NCBI GenBank assembly: GCA_035556555.1
Contig: DATMES010000042.1
Span: forward strand, 62,001 to 126,000
Origin: Frankiaceae bacterium
Lineage (GTDB): Bacteria > Actinomycetota > Actinomycetes > BP-191
Direction of reading: 5' to 3'
DNA: 64,000 bases
In this document: positions 9,594-18,797 of the stretch, in pieces
Layout: each line of letters begins with the position of its first letter
Numbering within the stretch: position 1 is the stretch's first letter
The notes under the pieces: generated by a model
The model's input: only the letters and a program-made list of their open reading frames with translations
Told to the model about the DNA's origin: nothing
Database searches by the model: none
Made by a program: the position numbers and the translations under genes

Positions 9594-10879
9594 TAGTCCC
9601 CGCCTTCCACGCGCATGACCGACGTGACCGCGCGCACGACGTCGAGCGAGCGCAGCGTCTCCACCGTCCGCCGCAGCGCCGCGTCCGACGCGGTGTGCGT
9701 CACGAGCACCAGCGTCGCGTCGTCGCCGTGCCCCTCCTGGCGGACCGTGCCGATCGACACGTCGTTGTCGGCGAACGCTGTCGCCACCGCCGCCAGCACA
9801 CCGGCCTTGTCGGCCACGTCGAGGTTGACGTGGTAGCGCGTCACGACGTCGTCCATCGACAGCGCGGGCAGCGAGGCGTACGACGACTCCCCCACTCCGC
9901 GCGAGCCCGACCGCAGGTTGCGCGCCACAGCGACGACGTCGCCGAGGACGGCGCTCGCCGTCGGCATTCCGCCGGCGCCACGGCCGTAGAACATCAGCTG
10001 CCCCACCGACTCGCCCTCGACGAAGACTGCGTTGTACGCATCGCGCACCGACGCCAGCGGGTGGTGCAGCGGGATCATCGCCGGGTGCACGCGGACGGAC
10101 ACGCCTGAGCCCGCACGCTCGCAGATCGCGAGCAGCTTCACGACCCGCCCCATCGCCTTCGCGCTCGCGATGTCGGCGGCGGTGACGTCGACAATCCCCT
10201 CGCGGTGTACGTCCTCCACGGTGACCCGCGAGTGGAACGCGATCGACGCGAGGATCGCCGCCTTCGCCGCCGCGTCGAACCCCTCGATGTCCGCGCTCGG
10301 GTCGGCCTCCGCGTAGCCGAGCGCGGTGGCCTCGTCCAGCGCCTCAGCGAAGCCCGCGCCCGTCTCGTCCATGCGGCTGAGGATGAAGTTGGTGGTGCCG
10401 TTGACGATGCCGATGACCCGCGAGATGCGCTCTCCCGCAAGGCTCTCCTTCAACGGCCGCAGCAGCGGGATGCCGCCCGCGACGCTCGCCTCGAAGTACA
10501 GGTCCACGCCCGCCGCCGCCGCCGCGTCGTGGATGGTCGCGCCGTCGGAGGCGAGCAGCGCCTTGTTGGCGGTGACGACCGGCTTGCCCGCGGCGAGCGC
10601 GGAGAGCAGCAGCGTCCGCGCGGGCTCGATGCCACCGATGACCTCGACGACGATGTCCACGTCGTCGCGCGTGACGAGCGCCGCCGCGTCGGTCGTGAAC
10701 AGCGCCGCGTCGACCTCGACGTCGCGCCTGAGCCCGAGCCGCCGTACCGCGATGCCCGCGATCTCGACCGGCGTCCCCACGCGGTGCGCGAGGTCGGCGG
10801 ACTGCTCCTGGACGAGGCGTACGACCGACGACCCGACGACGCCGCAGCCGAGCAGCGCGACGCGCAGCGGCCGCGTCAC
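9593..10879 (-). CDS. hom: Homoserine dehydrogenase with C-terminal ACT domain
   Basis: A 428-aa NAD(P)-dependent enzyme reducing aspartate semialdehyde to homoserine. It has an N-terminal Rossmann motif ([15 protein letters not shown]), the conserved GTTNFIL segment, and [20 protein letters not shown] in the catalytic domain. The last ~80 residues ([20 protein letters not shown] onward) form an ACT domain, commonly used for threonine feedback. The GTG start at 10879 overlaps the stop of the upstream small membrane gene in a GTGA. Confidence 0.95.
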   Translation of the reverse strand: MTRPLRVALLGCGVVGSSVVRLVQEQSADLAHRVGTPVEIAGIAVRRLGLRRDVEVDAALFTTDAAALVTRDDVDIVVEVIGGIEPARTLLLSALAAGKPVVTANKALLASDGATIHDAAAAAGVDLYFEASVAGGIPLLRPLKESLAGERISRVIGIVNGTTNFILSRMDETGAGFAEALDEATALGYAEADPSADIEGFDAAAKAAILASIAFHSRVTVEDVHREGIVDVTAADIASAKAMGRVVKLLAICERAGSGVSVRVHPAMIPLHHPLASVRDAYNAVFVEGESVGQLMFYGRGAGGMPTASAVLGDVVAVARNLRSGSRGVGESSYASLPALSMDDVVTRYHVNLDVADKAGVLAAVATAFADNDVSIGTVRQEGHGDDATLVLVTHTASDAALRRTVETLRSLDVVRAVTSVMRVEGGD

Positions 10880-11079
10880 GGCTGGTCCTTGGTGACGCGC
10901 TTCGTCAGCGCGCGGCCCATCGCGAGCGACCCCGCGACGGAGCCGAGGATGACGACTGCCGACAGCACTCCCCAGACGACGAGCGCACCGACGCTGCCGC
11001 CAGGACGGCTCGCCGCCCAGAGCAGCGCGACGAGCCACGCGACGAGGCAGCCGACGAGCGCGTTGCGCGTCATGGTCAT
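10876..11079 (-). CDS. Small two-TM membrane protein in the lysA-hom operon
   Basis: A 67-aa protein with two hydrophobic segments ([17 protein letters not shown] and [20 protein letters not shown]) and a basic C-terminus (TKRVTKDQP). Its ATG overlaps the lysA stop (ATGA), and its own stop overlaps the hom GTG (GTGA), so it is locked into the operon. I do not recognise the family. A membrane regulatory or transport accessory role is possible but there is no direct evidence. Confidence 0.8.
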   Translation of the reverse strand: MTMTRNALVGCLVAWLVALLWAASRPGGSVGALVVWGVLSAVVILGSVAGSLAMGRALTKRVTKDQP

Positions 11080-12416
11080 CCGGGCCCCCCGCGGGCGCGC
11101 GTAGCGCGGTCGTGGGGTTCCGCCACGTCCAGCGCGAGCAGGTCCTCTTCCGTCTCGCGGCGCACGACGAGCCGCGCCTCGCCGTCGCGCACCGCGACGA
11201 CGGCCGGGCGAGGCACGTGGTTGTAGTTGCTCGCCATGGAGCGGCAGTACGCGCCCGTCGCCGCGACGGCGAGCAGGTCCCCCGGCTTCACGTCGGCGGG
11301 GAGCAGCGCGTCGCGCACGACGATGTCGCCTGTCTCGCAGTGCTTCCCGACGACGCGGGACGCGACCGGCGCGGCCGTCGACGTGCGCGAGGCGAGGACG
11401 CAGGTGTACTCGGCGCCGTACAGCGCGGTCCTGATGTTGTCGCTCATGCCGCCGTCGACCGAGACGTACGAGCGGATGCCGTCGACGTCCTTGACGGTGC
11501 CGACCTCGTACACCGTGATCGTCGGCGGGCCCGCGATGTGGCGTCCGGGCTCGACGGCGATGCGCGGGACGTTCAGGCCCGCGATGCGGCACTCGGTCTC
11601 GACGATCGTGCGCAGCTGCTGGGCCAGCGCCTTAGGCGGGATGGGGTCGTCGCCGGCGACGTACGCGATGCCGAGGCCGCCGCCGAGGTTCAGCTCCGGC
11701 AGCTCGATGCCGTGCTCGTCGCGGATGCGCACGAGCAGCGACATGACGCGGTGCGCGGCCACCTCGAAGCCGGCCGCGTCGAAGATCTGCGAGCCGATGT
11801 GCGAGTGCACGCCGACCAGCGCGAGCGACGGCGCGTCGAGCACCCTGCCGACCGCGTGCGCGGCCGCGCCGGACGCCAGCGAGAAGCCGAACTTCTGGTC
11901 CTCGTGCGCCGTCGCGATGAACTCGTGCGTGTGCGCCTCGACGCCGACCGTCGCGCGGACGAGGACCCGCTGTGTCACACCGCGTTCGGCGGCGATGGCG
12001 GAGACGCGGCCGATCTCCTCGAACGAGTCCACGACGATCCGCCCCACGCCCGCCTCGACCGCGGCGACGAGCTCGGCGTACGACTTGTTGTTGCCGTGGA
12101 AGCCGATGCGCTCGGGCGGCACGCCGCCGCGCAGCGCCAGCGCCAGCTCGCCGCCGGTGCAGACGTCGAGCGAGAGCCCCTCGTCGGCGACGATGCGGGC
12201 CATGGCGGAGCAGAGGAACGCCTTGCCGGCGTAGTAGACGTCGCTGTCGGGGAACGCCTCGCGCCAGGCCCGGCACCGGGCTCGTACGTCGGCCTCGTCG
12301 AGGACGAACAACGGCGTGCCGTGCTCCCGCGCGAGGTCGGTGACCGGCACACCGGCGACGGCGAGGACCCCGCCCTCGTCGGACGCGGTGAGCGGCCAGA
12401 CCGCGGCGTCGAGCAC
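11076..12416 (-). CDS. lysA: Diaminopimelate decarboxylase
   Basis: A 446-aa PLP enzyme of the alanine-racemase fold (type III) making lysine from meso-diaminopimelate. Features include [15 protein letters not shown] with the PLP lysine, [43 protein letters not shown], and the C-terminal GKHCETGDI and [12 protein letters not shown] motifs carrying catalytic Cys and Tyr. The GTG start lies 4 bases after the argS stop, the usual argS-lysA order of actinobacteria. Confidence 0.95.
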   Translation of the reverse strand: MLDAAVWPLTASDEGGVLAVAGVPVTDLAREHGTPLFVLDEADVRARCRAWREAFPDSDVYYAGKAFLCSAMARIVADEGLSLDVCTGGELALALRGGVPPERIGFHGNNKSYAELVAAVEAGVGRIVVDSFEEIGRVSAIAAERGVTQRVLVRATVGVEAHTHEFIATAHEDQKFGFSLASGAAAHAVGRVLDAPSLALVGVHSHIGSQIFDAAGFEVAAHRVMSLLVRIRDEHGIELPELNLGGGLGIAYVAGDDPIPPKALAQQLRTIVETECRIAGLNVPRIAVEPGRHIAGPPTITVYEVGTVKDVDGIRSYVSVDGGMSDNIRTALYGAEYTCVLASRTSTAAPVASRVVGKHCETGDIVVRDALLPADVKPGDLLAVAATGAYCRSMASNYNHVPRPAVVAVRDGEARLVVRRETEEDLLALDVAEPHDRATRARGGPG

Positions 12417-12420
12417 GCCG

Positions 12421-14064
12421 TTACATCCGTTCCGGGGCGGTGACGCCGAGCAGCGCCAGGCCGTTGGCGAGGACGGTGCGCGTGGCCTCGCAGAGCCAGA
12501 GCCGCGCGGTGGTCAGGTCGGGCGGCGGGCCGTTCTCCCCCGGCAGCACGCGGCAGACGTCGTAGAAGCGGTGGTAGACCCCGGCGAGCTCTTCGAGGTA
12601 GCGCGCGACGCGGTGCGGCGCGTCGAGCTCGGTCGCCGAGCGCACGATCCGCGGGAACTCGCCCAGCGCGCGCAGCAGGTCGCCCTCGCGTTCGTGGGTG
12701 AGCAGCGCGGCGTCGTACGTGCTCCCGCGCTCGATGCCCAGCTCGGCGGCGTTGCGCAGCACGGAGGAGATGCGCGCGTGCGCGTACTGGACGTAGAAGA
12801 CGGGGTTCTCGGCGTCGTGCCGGGTGACGAGGTCGATGTCGAGCGTGAGGTCGCTGTCCATCGAGGAGCGGACGAGCGAGTACCGCGCGGCGTCGTTGCC
12901 GACGGCCTCGATGAGGTCGTCGAACGCGACGAACGTCCCCGCGCGCTTGCTCATCTTCACCGGCTCGCCGCCGCGGGTGAGGTTGACCATCTGGCCGATG
13001 AGCAGGTGGAAGTCGCGCTCCGGGTCGTCGCCGTAGCAGGCGACCATGGCCTTCATCCGGCCGGTGTAGCCGTGGTGGTCGGCACCGACCTGGATGACGA
13101 CCTTCTCGGCGCCGCGCAGCCGCTTGTCGAGGTAGTACGCGCAGTCCGCGGCGAAGTACGTCGGCGTGCCGTCGCTGCGTACGAGCACCCTGTCCTTGTC
13201 GTCGCCGAAGTCGGTGGTGCGCAGCCAGATCGCGCCCTCCTCGTCGAAGACGCGGCCCTGCGCGCGGAAGCGTTCGATGGCCTGGCTGATCTCGCCCGAG
13301 GTGTGCAGCGCCTTCTCCGACGTCCACACGTCGAACTCCACGCCGAACGCCCGCAGCGTCGCCTGGATCTCGCCGAGGAGCACCGCGAGTCCGCGTTCCT
13401 TGAACCACGCCAGCGCCTCGTCCCGGGGCAGGCCGAGAACGTCGGGGCGCTCCGCGAGGAGAGCCTGCGCGGTCTCGTCCACGTAGTCGCCGTGGTAGCC
13501 GTCCTCGGGGACGTCCTCGCCGCGCGCGCGGGCGTACAGCGAGGCGGCGAGGCGGTCGGTCTGCGCGCCGGCGTCGTTGACGTAGTACTCGCGCGTCACG
13601 TCGTGGCCGGTCGCCTCCAGCAGCCGCGCGAGCGCGTCGCCGCAGGCCGCCCAGCGCGCGTGCCCGACGTGCATCGGTCCCGTCGGGTTGGCGCTGACGA
13701 ACTCCAGGTTGACCTTGCGCTTGCCGCCGGCGTCGGAGCGTCCGTACGCCGCGCCCTTCTCGACGATCGTGCCCGCGAGCGCGCCGAGCGCGTCGCCGGC
13801 GAGCGTGATGTTGAGGAAGCCGGGACCCGCGACGTCGACCTTGCTGATGCCGTCTGCCTCGGTGAGCCGTGCGGCGAGCAGCGCGGCGACGTCGCGCGGG
13901 GACCGCCCGAGCGGCTTGGCGAGCTGGAGCGCGACGTTGGTGGCGTAGTCGCCGTGCTCGCGCTGGCGGGGGCGCTCGACGACCACCGTGCCGGTCATCG
14001 CGTCGGGCCCGAACTCGGCCGCGACGGCGTCCGCGACGAGGCTCGCGAGGTCGGCGGGGGTCAC
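12421..14064 (-). CDS. argS: Arginyl-tRNA synthetase
   Basis: A 547-aa class I aminoacyl-tRNA synthetase. It has an N-terminal Add1 domain, the HIGH-type motif in [15 protein letters not shown], an intact KMSK loop ([11 protein letters not shown]), and the C-terminal DALR anticodon-binding domain from about [15 protein letters not shown]. It charges tRNA-Arg; a tRNA-Arg(CCG) gene lies 1.5 kb away at 15620. The GTG start at 14064 opens the amino-acid synthesis operon, and the receiver gene upstream ends 25 bases before it. Confidence 0.95.
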   Translation of the reverse strand: MTPADLASLVADAVAAEFGPDAMTGTVVVERPRQREHGDYATNVALQLAKPLGRSPRDVAALLAARLTEADGISKVDVAGPGFLNITLAGDALGALAGTIVEKGAAYGRSDAGGKRKVNLEFVSANPTGPMHVGHARWAACGDALARLLEATGHDVTREYYVNDAGAQTDRLAASLYARARGEDVPEDGYHGDYVDETAQALLAERPDVLGLPRDEALAWFKERGLAVLLGEIQATLRAFGVEFDVWTSEKALHTSGEISQAIERFRAQGRVFDEEGAIWLRTTDFGDDKDRVLVRSDGTPTYFAADCAYYLDKRLRGAEKVVIQVGADHHGYTGRMKAMVACYGDDPERDFHLLIGQMVNLTRGGEPVKMSKRAGTFVAFDDLIEAVGNDAARYSLVRSSMDSDLTLDIDLVTRHDAENPVFYVQYAHARISSVLRNAAELGIERGSTYDAALLTHEREGDLLRALGEFPRIVRSATELDAPHRVARYLEELAGVYHRFYDVCRVLPGENGPPPDLTTARLWLCEATRTVLANGLALLGVTAPERM

Positions 14065-14088
14065 GTGGACGAGGCTATCGCCTTCGGT

Positions 14089-14460
14089 CTACGTGTTTGC
14101 GAGCCGCCGGACGGCCTCGACGAGGTCGTCGGGGTCGAACGGCTTCGTGAGGTACTCGTCGACGCCGATGCCCTTGCCGCGGCGGAGGTCGGCCTCCTGC
14201 GCGCGGGCGCTGAGCAGGATCACCTTGATGTGCGCGGTGTCGGGGTCGTTGCGCAGCTTGGCGGCGGTCTCCCAGCCGTCGAGCCTCGGCATCATGATGT
14301 CGAGCGTGATGACCGTCGGGTCGACGTGGCGGACCTTGTCCAGCGCGTCCTGGCCGTCCTCCGCGGTGTGCACCTCGAAGCCCTCGAGCTCCAGGTTGAC
14401 GCAGATGAGCTGGCGGATGACGGCGTCGTCGTCGACGACGAGCACGCGTTCGCCGGACAC
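14089..14460 (-). CDS. Stand-alone response regulator receiver protein
   Basis: A 123-aa protein that is essentially one CheY-like receiver domain. It shows the acidic pair VLVVDDD, the phospho-acceptor Asp in VITLDIMMPRLDGWE, the switch residue in VILLSARA and the conserved lysine in EYLTKPFDPDDL. There is no output domain. The GTG at 14460 was chosen for its GGAGG about 8 bases upstream, although the frame extends to 14523. It lies upstream of argS on the same strand. No histidine kinase is in the window, so its partner is unknown. Confidence 0.85.
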   Translation of the reverse strand: MSGERVLVVDDDAVIRQLICVNLELEGFEVHTAEDGQDALDKVRHVDPTVITLDIMMPRLDGWETAAKLRNDPDTAHIKVILLSARAQEADLRRGKGIGVDEYLTKPFDPDDLVEAVRRLANT

Positions 14461-14516
14461 CGGCCCCACCTCCGTTTCCTGACGCACGCTACATCCACAA
14501 ACCCGGTCAGACCCTC

Positions 14517-14545
14517 CTGACAACGGCGGAACACCGCCATACGAT
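14517..14545 (+). promoter_or_regulatory. Predicted SigA-type promoter of the M43 protease gene
   Basis: A -35-like ctgaca (14517-14522) and a -10-like tacgat (14540-14545) are spaced by 17 bases, 36 bases before the ATG at 14582. By eye only. Confidence 0.4.
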
Positions 14546-14581
14546 CAGCGTCCTTCGTCGTGCGTCCGAGAGGAGCGGCTC

Positions 14582-15463
14582 ATGCGCCGCCTGCTGTCCA
14601 CGCTGGTCACGTCCGGGATGCTCGCCGTTCCCGTCGTGGCGTACCCCCTCGCGGCCTGCCTGCCGGCGCACGCCGAGGAGTCACACGCGGCGCGCGGCTT
14701 CGACGGCGCGCGCGAGCCCTCGAACATGGCCGGCGGCGACGAGGTCCCCGACGGCGCCAAGCGCAACCCCAAGGGCTACACCGCGACCATCCCCGTGTAC
14801 GTGCACGTCATCAGCTCCGGACCGACCGCCGCCGAGGGCAACGTGCCGACGAGCCAGGTCGAGCAGCAGGTGAGCGTGCTGAACAAGTCGTTCCAGGGGA
14901 CGTACGGCGGCTACCGGACGCCGTTCTCGTTCCGGCTCGCCGGCATCACGCGGACGCAGAACGCCGCGTGGTTCGCGATGGGCTACGGCTCGCGCGAGGA
15001 GCGGGTCGCGAAGGCCGCGCTGCGCCAGGGCGGCGCCGACGCGCTGAACATCTACACGACCAACGGGGCGAACGACGCGCTGCTCGGCTGGGCGACGTTC
15101 CCGTCGGCGTACAAGAGCCTGCCCGACCGCGACGGCGTCGTCGTGCACTACGGCTCGCTGCCGGGCGGGTTCATCGACCGCTTCGACCTCGGCCTCACCG
15201 CGACGCACGAGGCGGGGCACTGGCTGGGGCTGTTCCACACGTTCCAGGGCGGGTGCAGCGCGAGCGGCGACCGGGTCGACGACACGCCGATGCAGCGCAC
15301 GCCGACCCGCGGCTGCCCCATCGGCCAGGACACCTGCTCCGCGCCGGGCCTCGACCCGATCCACAACTACATGGACTACAGCGACGACGCCTGCTACACG
15401 CAGTTCAGCGCGGGGCAGTCGCAGCGGATGACCGAGCAGTTCCTCCACTACCGCGCATCCTGA
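14582..15463 (+). CDS. Secreted M43-family (pappalysin-like) zinc metalloprotease
   Basis: A 293-aa exported protein with a signal peptide over residues 1-31 (MRRLLSTLVTSGMLAVPVVA). The catalytic site is HEAGHWLGLFHTF: H209, E210, H213 and H219 match the metzincin HExxHxxGxxH consensus, and NYMDYSDD further on is the Met-turn. Cysteines in GGCSASG, RGCPIGQDTC and DACYTQF probably form disulfides, as in ulilysin-type M43B enzymes. These cut peptide bonds outside the cell. A promoter-like sequence lies directly upstream and no operon partner is visible. Confidence 0.9.
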   Translation: MRRLLSTLVTSGMLAVPVVAYPLAACLPAHAEESHAARGFDGAREPSNMAGGDEVPDGAKRNPKGYTATIPVYVHVISSGPTAAEGNVPTSQVEQQVSVLNKSFQGTYGGYRTPFSFRLAGITRTQNAAWFAMGYGSREERVAKAALRQGGADALNIYTTNGANDALLGWATFPSAYKSLPDRDGVVVHYGSLPGGFIDRFDLGLTATHEAGHWLGLFHTFQGGCSASGDRVDDTPMQRTPTRGCPIGQDTCSAPGLDPIHNYMDYSDDACYTQFSAGQSQRMTEQFLHYRAS

Positions 15464-15487
15464 TCGGCCAGTTCTCGGTCGTCGCCC

Positions 15488-15541
15488 GCTCGTTCTCTGC
15501 GGTCCGCGCGCCGGTCCCACGCGTGGTGATCTTCAGAGAAC
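15488..15541 (-). repeat. Dispersed repeat family R1, copy 1
   Basis: On the minus strand this 54-base element begins gttctctgaagatcaccacg and ends cagagaacgagc, so its tips form an inverted repeat. Copies lie at 42648-42700 and 60507-60560. It sits between the M43 protease and tRNA-Arg. Confidence 0.65.
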
Positions 15542-15619
15542 CAGCGGAGCGCGGGGCCGCGACCGGGCAAAGGCCCGCGCGGCGTACGCGACCCGTCGGG
15601 TAGCATCGGCGGGTCCTGA

Positions 15620-15694
15620 GCCCCCGTAGCTCAGCGGATAGAGCACCGCCCTCCGGAGGCGGGGGCGCAGGTTCGATTCCTGCCGGGGGCACCA
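15620..15694 (+). tRNA. tRNA-Arg, anticodon CCG, CCA encoded
   Basis: The cloverleaf folds cleanly: 7-bp acceptor gcccccg/cgggggc, D-stem gctc/gagc, anticodon stem ccgcc/ggcgg around loop ctccgga (anticodon CCG, reading CGG), 4-base variable loop, and T-stem gcagg/cctgc with loop ttcgatt. The 3' CCA is encoded. A 15-base copy of the 3' end follows immediately. Confidence 0.95.
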
Positions 15695-15710
15695 CTGCCG
15701 GGGGCACCAC
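15681..15710 (+). repeat. Tandem duplication of the tRNA-Arg 3' end
   Basis: The unit tgccgggggcaccac occurs twice head to tail (15681-15695 and 15696-15710). The first covers the last 14 bases of the tRNA, including CCA, plus one base. It could be slippage or an attachment-site scar; no integrase gene is present. Confidence 0.85.
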
Positions 15711-15880
15711 TCATCGCGTGCCTGCGAGCCCGACGTGCGATCTTGGCCGCGCGCGTGGCACTATCCCGCTCCCAGCACAGTGATGGTCGTTCAGCGGTCG
15801 GTACACCGGCCCGCGATGCCCCGCGACCGCGCGTTCCGTCTGCCTGGGCGGCTCCCCTACTCACGTAAGGCAGCCAGCAC

Positions 15881-16729
15881 ATGAGGAAGACGTACGCCGC
15901 GGCGCTCGCCGCGGTCATCTCGCTGTCCCTGGGCACGTCGCCCGCCACCGCGGTCGAGTACCGCGTCGGGCCCGACCCGACGTCCGCCGCGATCGAGACG
16001 AACGGTCCGTTCGCCTACGCCTCGATCACCGTCGCCGACGCGGCCACGCCGGGCTTCGGCGCCGCGACGATCTACTACCCGACCGACACGACGCTGCCGG
16101 ACCTCGGCGCCGTCGCGATCTCGCCCGGCTTCACGGAGACGCAGTCGGCGATCTCGTGGTTCGGCCCGCGGCTGGCGTCGCACGGGTTCGTCGTCATCAC
16201 GTTCAACACGAACTCCGGCTGGGACCAGCCTGCCGCGCGCGGCACGCAGCTGCTCGCCGCGCTCGACTACCTCACGGGCACCAGCGCGGTGAAGGACCGC
16301 ATCGACGTCACGCGGCTCGCGGTCATGGGTCACTCGATGGGCGGCGGCGGCTCGCTGGAGGCGATCAAGACGCGCCCTGCGCTGCAGGCTGCGATTCCGC
16401 TGACGCCGTGGCACACCGACAAGACGTGGCCGGAGCCGAGCACGCCGACCCTGATCATCGGCGCGGAGAACGACTCCACGGCCCCGGTGTCGAGCCACGC
16501 CGAGCCGTTCTACGAGAGCCTCTCGGCCGCCCAGGACAAGGCGTACCTGGAGCTCAACAACGCCGGCCACAGCGTCACGAACAGCGCCAACGCCGCCACG
16601 TCGAAGTACTCGATCGCGTGGCTGAAGAGGTTCGTGGACAACGACACCCGCTACGACCAGTTCCTCTGCCCGGCACCCGCGCCGAGCTCGCAGATCCAGG
16701 AGTACCGCGCGACGTGCCCGCACGCGTAG
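15881..16729 (+). CDS. Secreted cutinase / polyester (PET) hydrolase-like alpha/beta-hydrolase
   Basis: A 282-aa exported enzyme with a signal peptide to about residue 24. It closely matches the Thermobifida cutinase/LCC/IsPETase family: HGFVVITFNT, nucleophile loop GHSMGGGGS (Ser152), TPWHTDKTW (Trp177), GAENDSTAPV (Asp198), AGHSVTN (His230) and WLKRFVDNDTRYDQFLCP. Cys263 and Cys279 can form the conserved C-terminal disulfide. The family hydrolyses cutin and other polyesters extracellularly. Phe84 replaces the oxyanion-loop Tyr. The residue after His230 is Ser, as in IsPETase, where most cutinases have Phe, while His206 and Phe210 are cutinase-like. The second disulfide of IsPETase is missing. 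It stands alone after tRNA-Arg. Confidence 0.9.
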   Translation: MRKTYAAALAAVISLSLGTSPATAVEYRVGPDPTSAAIETNGPFAYASITVADAATPGFGAATIYYPTDTTLPDLGAVAISPGFTETQSAISWFGPRLASHGFVVITFNTNSGWDQPAARGTQLLAALDYLTGTSAVKDRIDVTRLAVMGHSMGGGGSLEAIKTRPALQAAIPLTPWHTDKTWPEPSTPTLIIGAENDSTAPVSSHAEPFYESLSAAQDKAYLELNNAGHSVTNSANAATSKYSIAWLKRFVDNDTRYDQFLCPAPAPSSQIQEYRATCPHA

Positions 16730-16802
16730 GCGGCTGCCCGCGAGCCGAACGGGCGGGACATCGTTTACAGTGACGTCCCTTTCGTCCCCTCGAGGAGCCC
16801 CC

Positions 16803-16961
16803 ATGCCCCGCAAGCTCAACCTGAAGCGCGACGTCCTCCAGGAGCTCAGCTCCGACGAGCTCGGCGTCGTCGTCGGCGGTACGCGCGAGACGCTGTACAG
16901 CTGCTACGCGTTCGTCAGCTGCGACATCGTCAACTGCCTGCTGTCGGTCGAGAAGCAGTAG
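16803..16961 (+). CDS. RiPP (lanthipeptide-like) precursor peptide candidate 1
   Basis: A 52-aa peptide with a GAGGAG site upstream. The leader part, MPRKLNLKRDVLQELSSDEL then GVVVGG, fits the K-L-x-L-K-x-x-x-L-x-E-L-S-x-x-E-L-x-x-V-x-G-G pattern of many lanthipeptide-type leaders with a double-glycine cleavage site. The 26-residue tail after GG is rich in Cys, Ser and Thr (three Cys in YSCYAFVSCDIVNC), as a modifiable core would be. A second peptide with a related leader lies at 17838-17999 on the other strand. No dehydratase, cyclase or peptidase-transporter gene is within the window, so any modification is inferred. Confidence 0.65.
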   Translation: MPRKLNLKRDVLQELSSDELGVVVGGTRETLYSCYAFVSCDIVNCLLSVEKQ

Positions 16962-16972
16962 CACCGCACGAC

Positions 16973-17009
16973 CCCCGGCCCGGCTCCCGTAAGGGACGCC
17001 GGGCCGGGG
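16973..17009 (+). terminator. Rho-independent-type terminator after RiPP-like gene 1
   Basis: Arms ccccggcccggc and gccgggccgggg pair perfectly, and the inner tccc/ggga extends the stem. It starts 11 bases after the stop and is followed by catttcc. Confidence 0.7.
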
Positions 17010-17137
17010 CATTTCCGTACGGGTGAAGCACCCGGTGCCGGCGGCTTGCGGCGGCGCCGGCACCGGGCGGTCTCGAGGACGCGCTGGGTGACGCGTCACC
17101 CGAAGTACGCGCGAGCACCCCGGATCGGGACATACGA

Positions 17138-17173
17138 CGAGGGCGCCGCCCCGCGAACGGAACGGCGCCCTCG
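17138..17173 (-). terminator. Terminator hairpin downstream of the 17189-17593 gene
   Basis: Perfect 11-base arms cgagggcgccg and cggcgccctcg around a 14-base loop, 15 bases past the stop codon on the minus strand. Confidence 0.6.
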
Positions 17174-17188
17174 GCGAACGAGCAGGTG

Positions 17189-17593
17189 CTACGCGACGTA
17201 GTCGCTGACCTCGCCCCTGCCGCCGACGACCTCGAGCGTGATGGTGTCGCCCGGGGTGGTGTGGAAGTTCGTGCTGCACGTGGCGTTGCCCGAGTCGATG
17301 CACGACGCGGACTGGACACCGTTGACGTACGCGACGCAGCGGCCGCCGGTGAGCGTGCAGGTCAGGGTGACCGCGTCGGTCGCGGTGATGTACGAGCACG
17401 AGATGGCCGACGAGCTGTGGCCGATCGTGATCGGGTTGGCCCCGGTCGGCGTCACCGTGATGGTGACGTTGCTCGTGGAGCTGCCGGTGTTGTTGACCGC
17501 GCAGCCGTTGGCGGCCTGGGCCGGCGAGGCGAGCGCGAGGACGGGCGCCGCGGCGACCGCGGCGGCGGCGACGAGGCGAGCGAGCTTGGACAA
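17189..17593 (-). CDS. Secreted protein of unknown function (134 aa)
   Basis: The TTG start at 17593 is preceded by GGGAGGAG and yields a clean signal peptide (SKLARLVAAAAVAAAPVLAL then ASPAQA). The mature part is Thr/Ser-rich and beta-prone (SSTSNVTITVTPTGANPITI), with Cys residues in NGCAVNN, ISCSYI, LTCTLTGGRC, ASCIDS and ATCSTN, suggesting a small disulfide-stabilised beta-sandwich. I do not recognise the family. The leader between a promoter-like sequence near 17800 and the start is unusually long. It is flanked by the two RiPP-like peptide genes and ends before a good terminator. Confidence 0.75.
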   Translation of the reverse strand: MSKLARLVAAAAVAAAPVLALASPAQAANGCAVNNTGSSTSNVTITVTPTGANPITIGHSSSAISCSYITATDAVTLTCTLTGGRCVAYVNGVQSASCIDSGNATCSTNFHTTPGDTITLEVVGGRGEVSDYVA

Positions 17594-17778
17594 GGTGGAT
17601 CTCCTCCCACACGGGTGCCCGCCAGGGTCCTGGCCGGGCCTTGTACGGCGAACGGCACCCAGCGGGGGCGGTGGTACCCGCACGCACATGGCTGGGCCGC
17701 ATGGCGCACGGAGAACGCTGCCGGGCCACGTCCTGGGACGGGCTCGGCGCACCGCGGGGCATGCGGGCGAGTTGTCGG

Positions 17779-17807
17779 AGATTGTCACATTTCGAGCGGG
17801 TTGTAAA
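17779..17807 (-). promoter_or_regulatory. Possible promoter for the 17189-17593 gene
   Basis: Reading the minus strand, TTTACA (17807-17802) and CAATCT (17784-17779) are 17 bases apart in an unusually AT-rich patch. This would give a leader of about 180 bases. By eye only. Confidence 0.3.
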
Positions 17808-17837
17808 TAGCTGTTTTCGTTGGTGCAGACGGAAGAA

Positions 17838-17999
17838 TCAGCAGGGGTTGAGCGAGTAGTTGCCGGTGCAGCCGCAGGTCGGCAGCAGCGACTCGAACGT
17901 GTCGCACGGCAGGCCCGACGCGCCGGCGACGGAGACGAGCTCGCCGGTGGTGAGCTCGGTCAGTGCCTCGCCGCGCAGGGTCAGCTTGCGGGACGTCAT
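17838..17999 (-). CDS. RiPP (lanthipeptide-like) precursor peptide candidate 2
   Basis: A 53-aa peptide too short for usual ORF cut-offs. Its start is preceded by GAGGAGA. The leader MTSRKLTLRGEALTELTTGE then LVSVAGA has the same K-L-x-L-x-x-x-x-L-x-E-L-x-x-x-E-L pattern as candidate 1, with the GG replaced by GA. The tail carries Cys32, Cys42, Cys44 and Cys53 with interspersed Thr and Ser (LPTCGCTGNYS). It lies 39 bases upstream of nothing coding on its own strand and about 65 bases downstream of the livF stop, so it may share the ABC operon's transcript. No modification enzyme is seen. Confidence 0.65.
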   Translation of the reverse strand: MTSRKLTLRGEALTELTTGELVSVAGASGLPCDTFESLLPTCGCTGNYSLNPC

Positions 18000-18065
18000 G
18001 GTGTCTCCTCGAGGGGTAGGGGCGATGCGTACGGAGTTCGGCGCGGAGGCGGCGACTCCTGGCCG

Positions 18066-18796
<731 letters not shown>

Positions 18797-18797
<1 letters not shown>

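Noticed and set aside
15631-15948. Frame overlapping tRNA-Arg on the minus strand
   Set aside because: It crosses a well-folded tRNA and has no ribosome site or recognisable product.
17594-17837. Possible riboswitch in the long leader of the 17189-17593 gene
   Set aside because: No core of a known class (c-di-AMP, cobalamin, TPP, glycine, SAM) could be matched by eye; only a weak promoter-like pair was kept.
15464-17837. Integrated mobile element next to tRNA-Arg
   Set aside because: Despite the duplicated tRNA end, there is no integrase, transposase, plasmid or phage gene and no distal attachment copy in the window.
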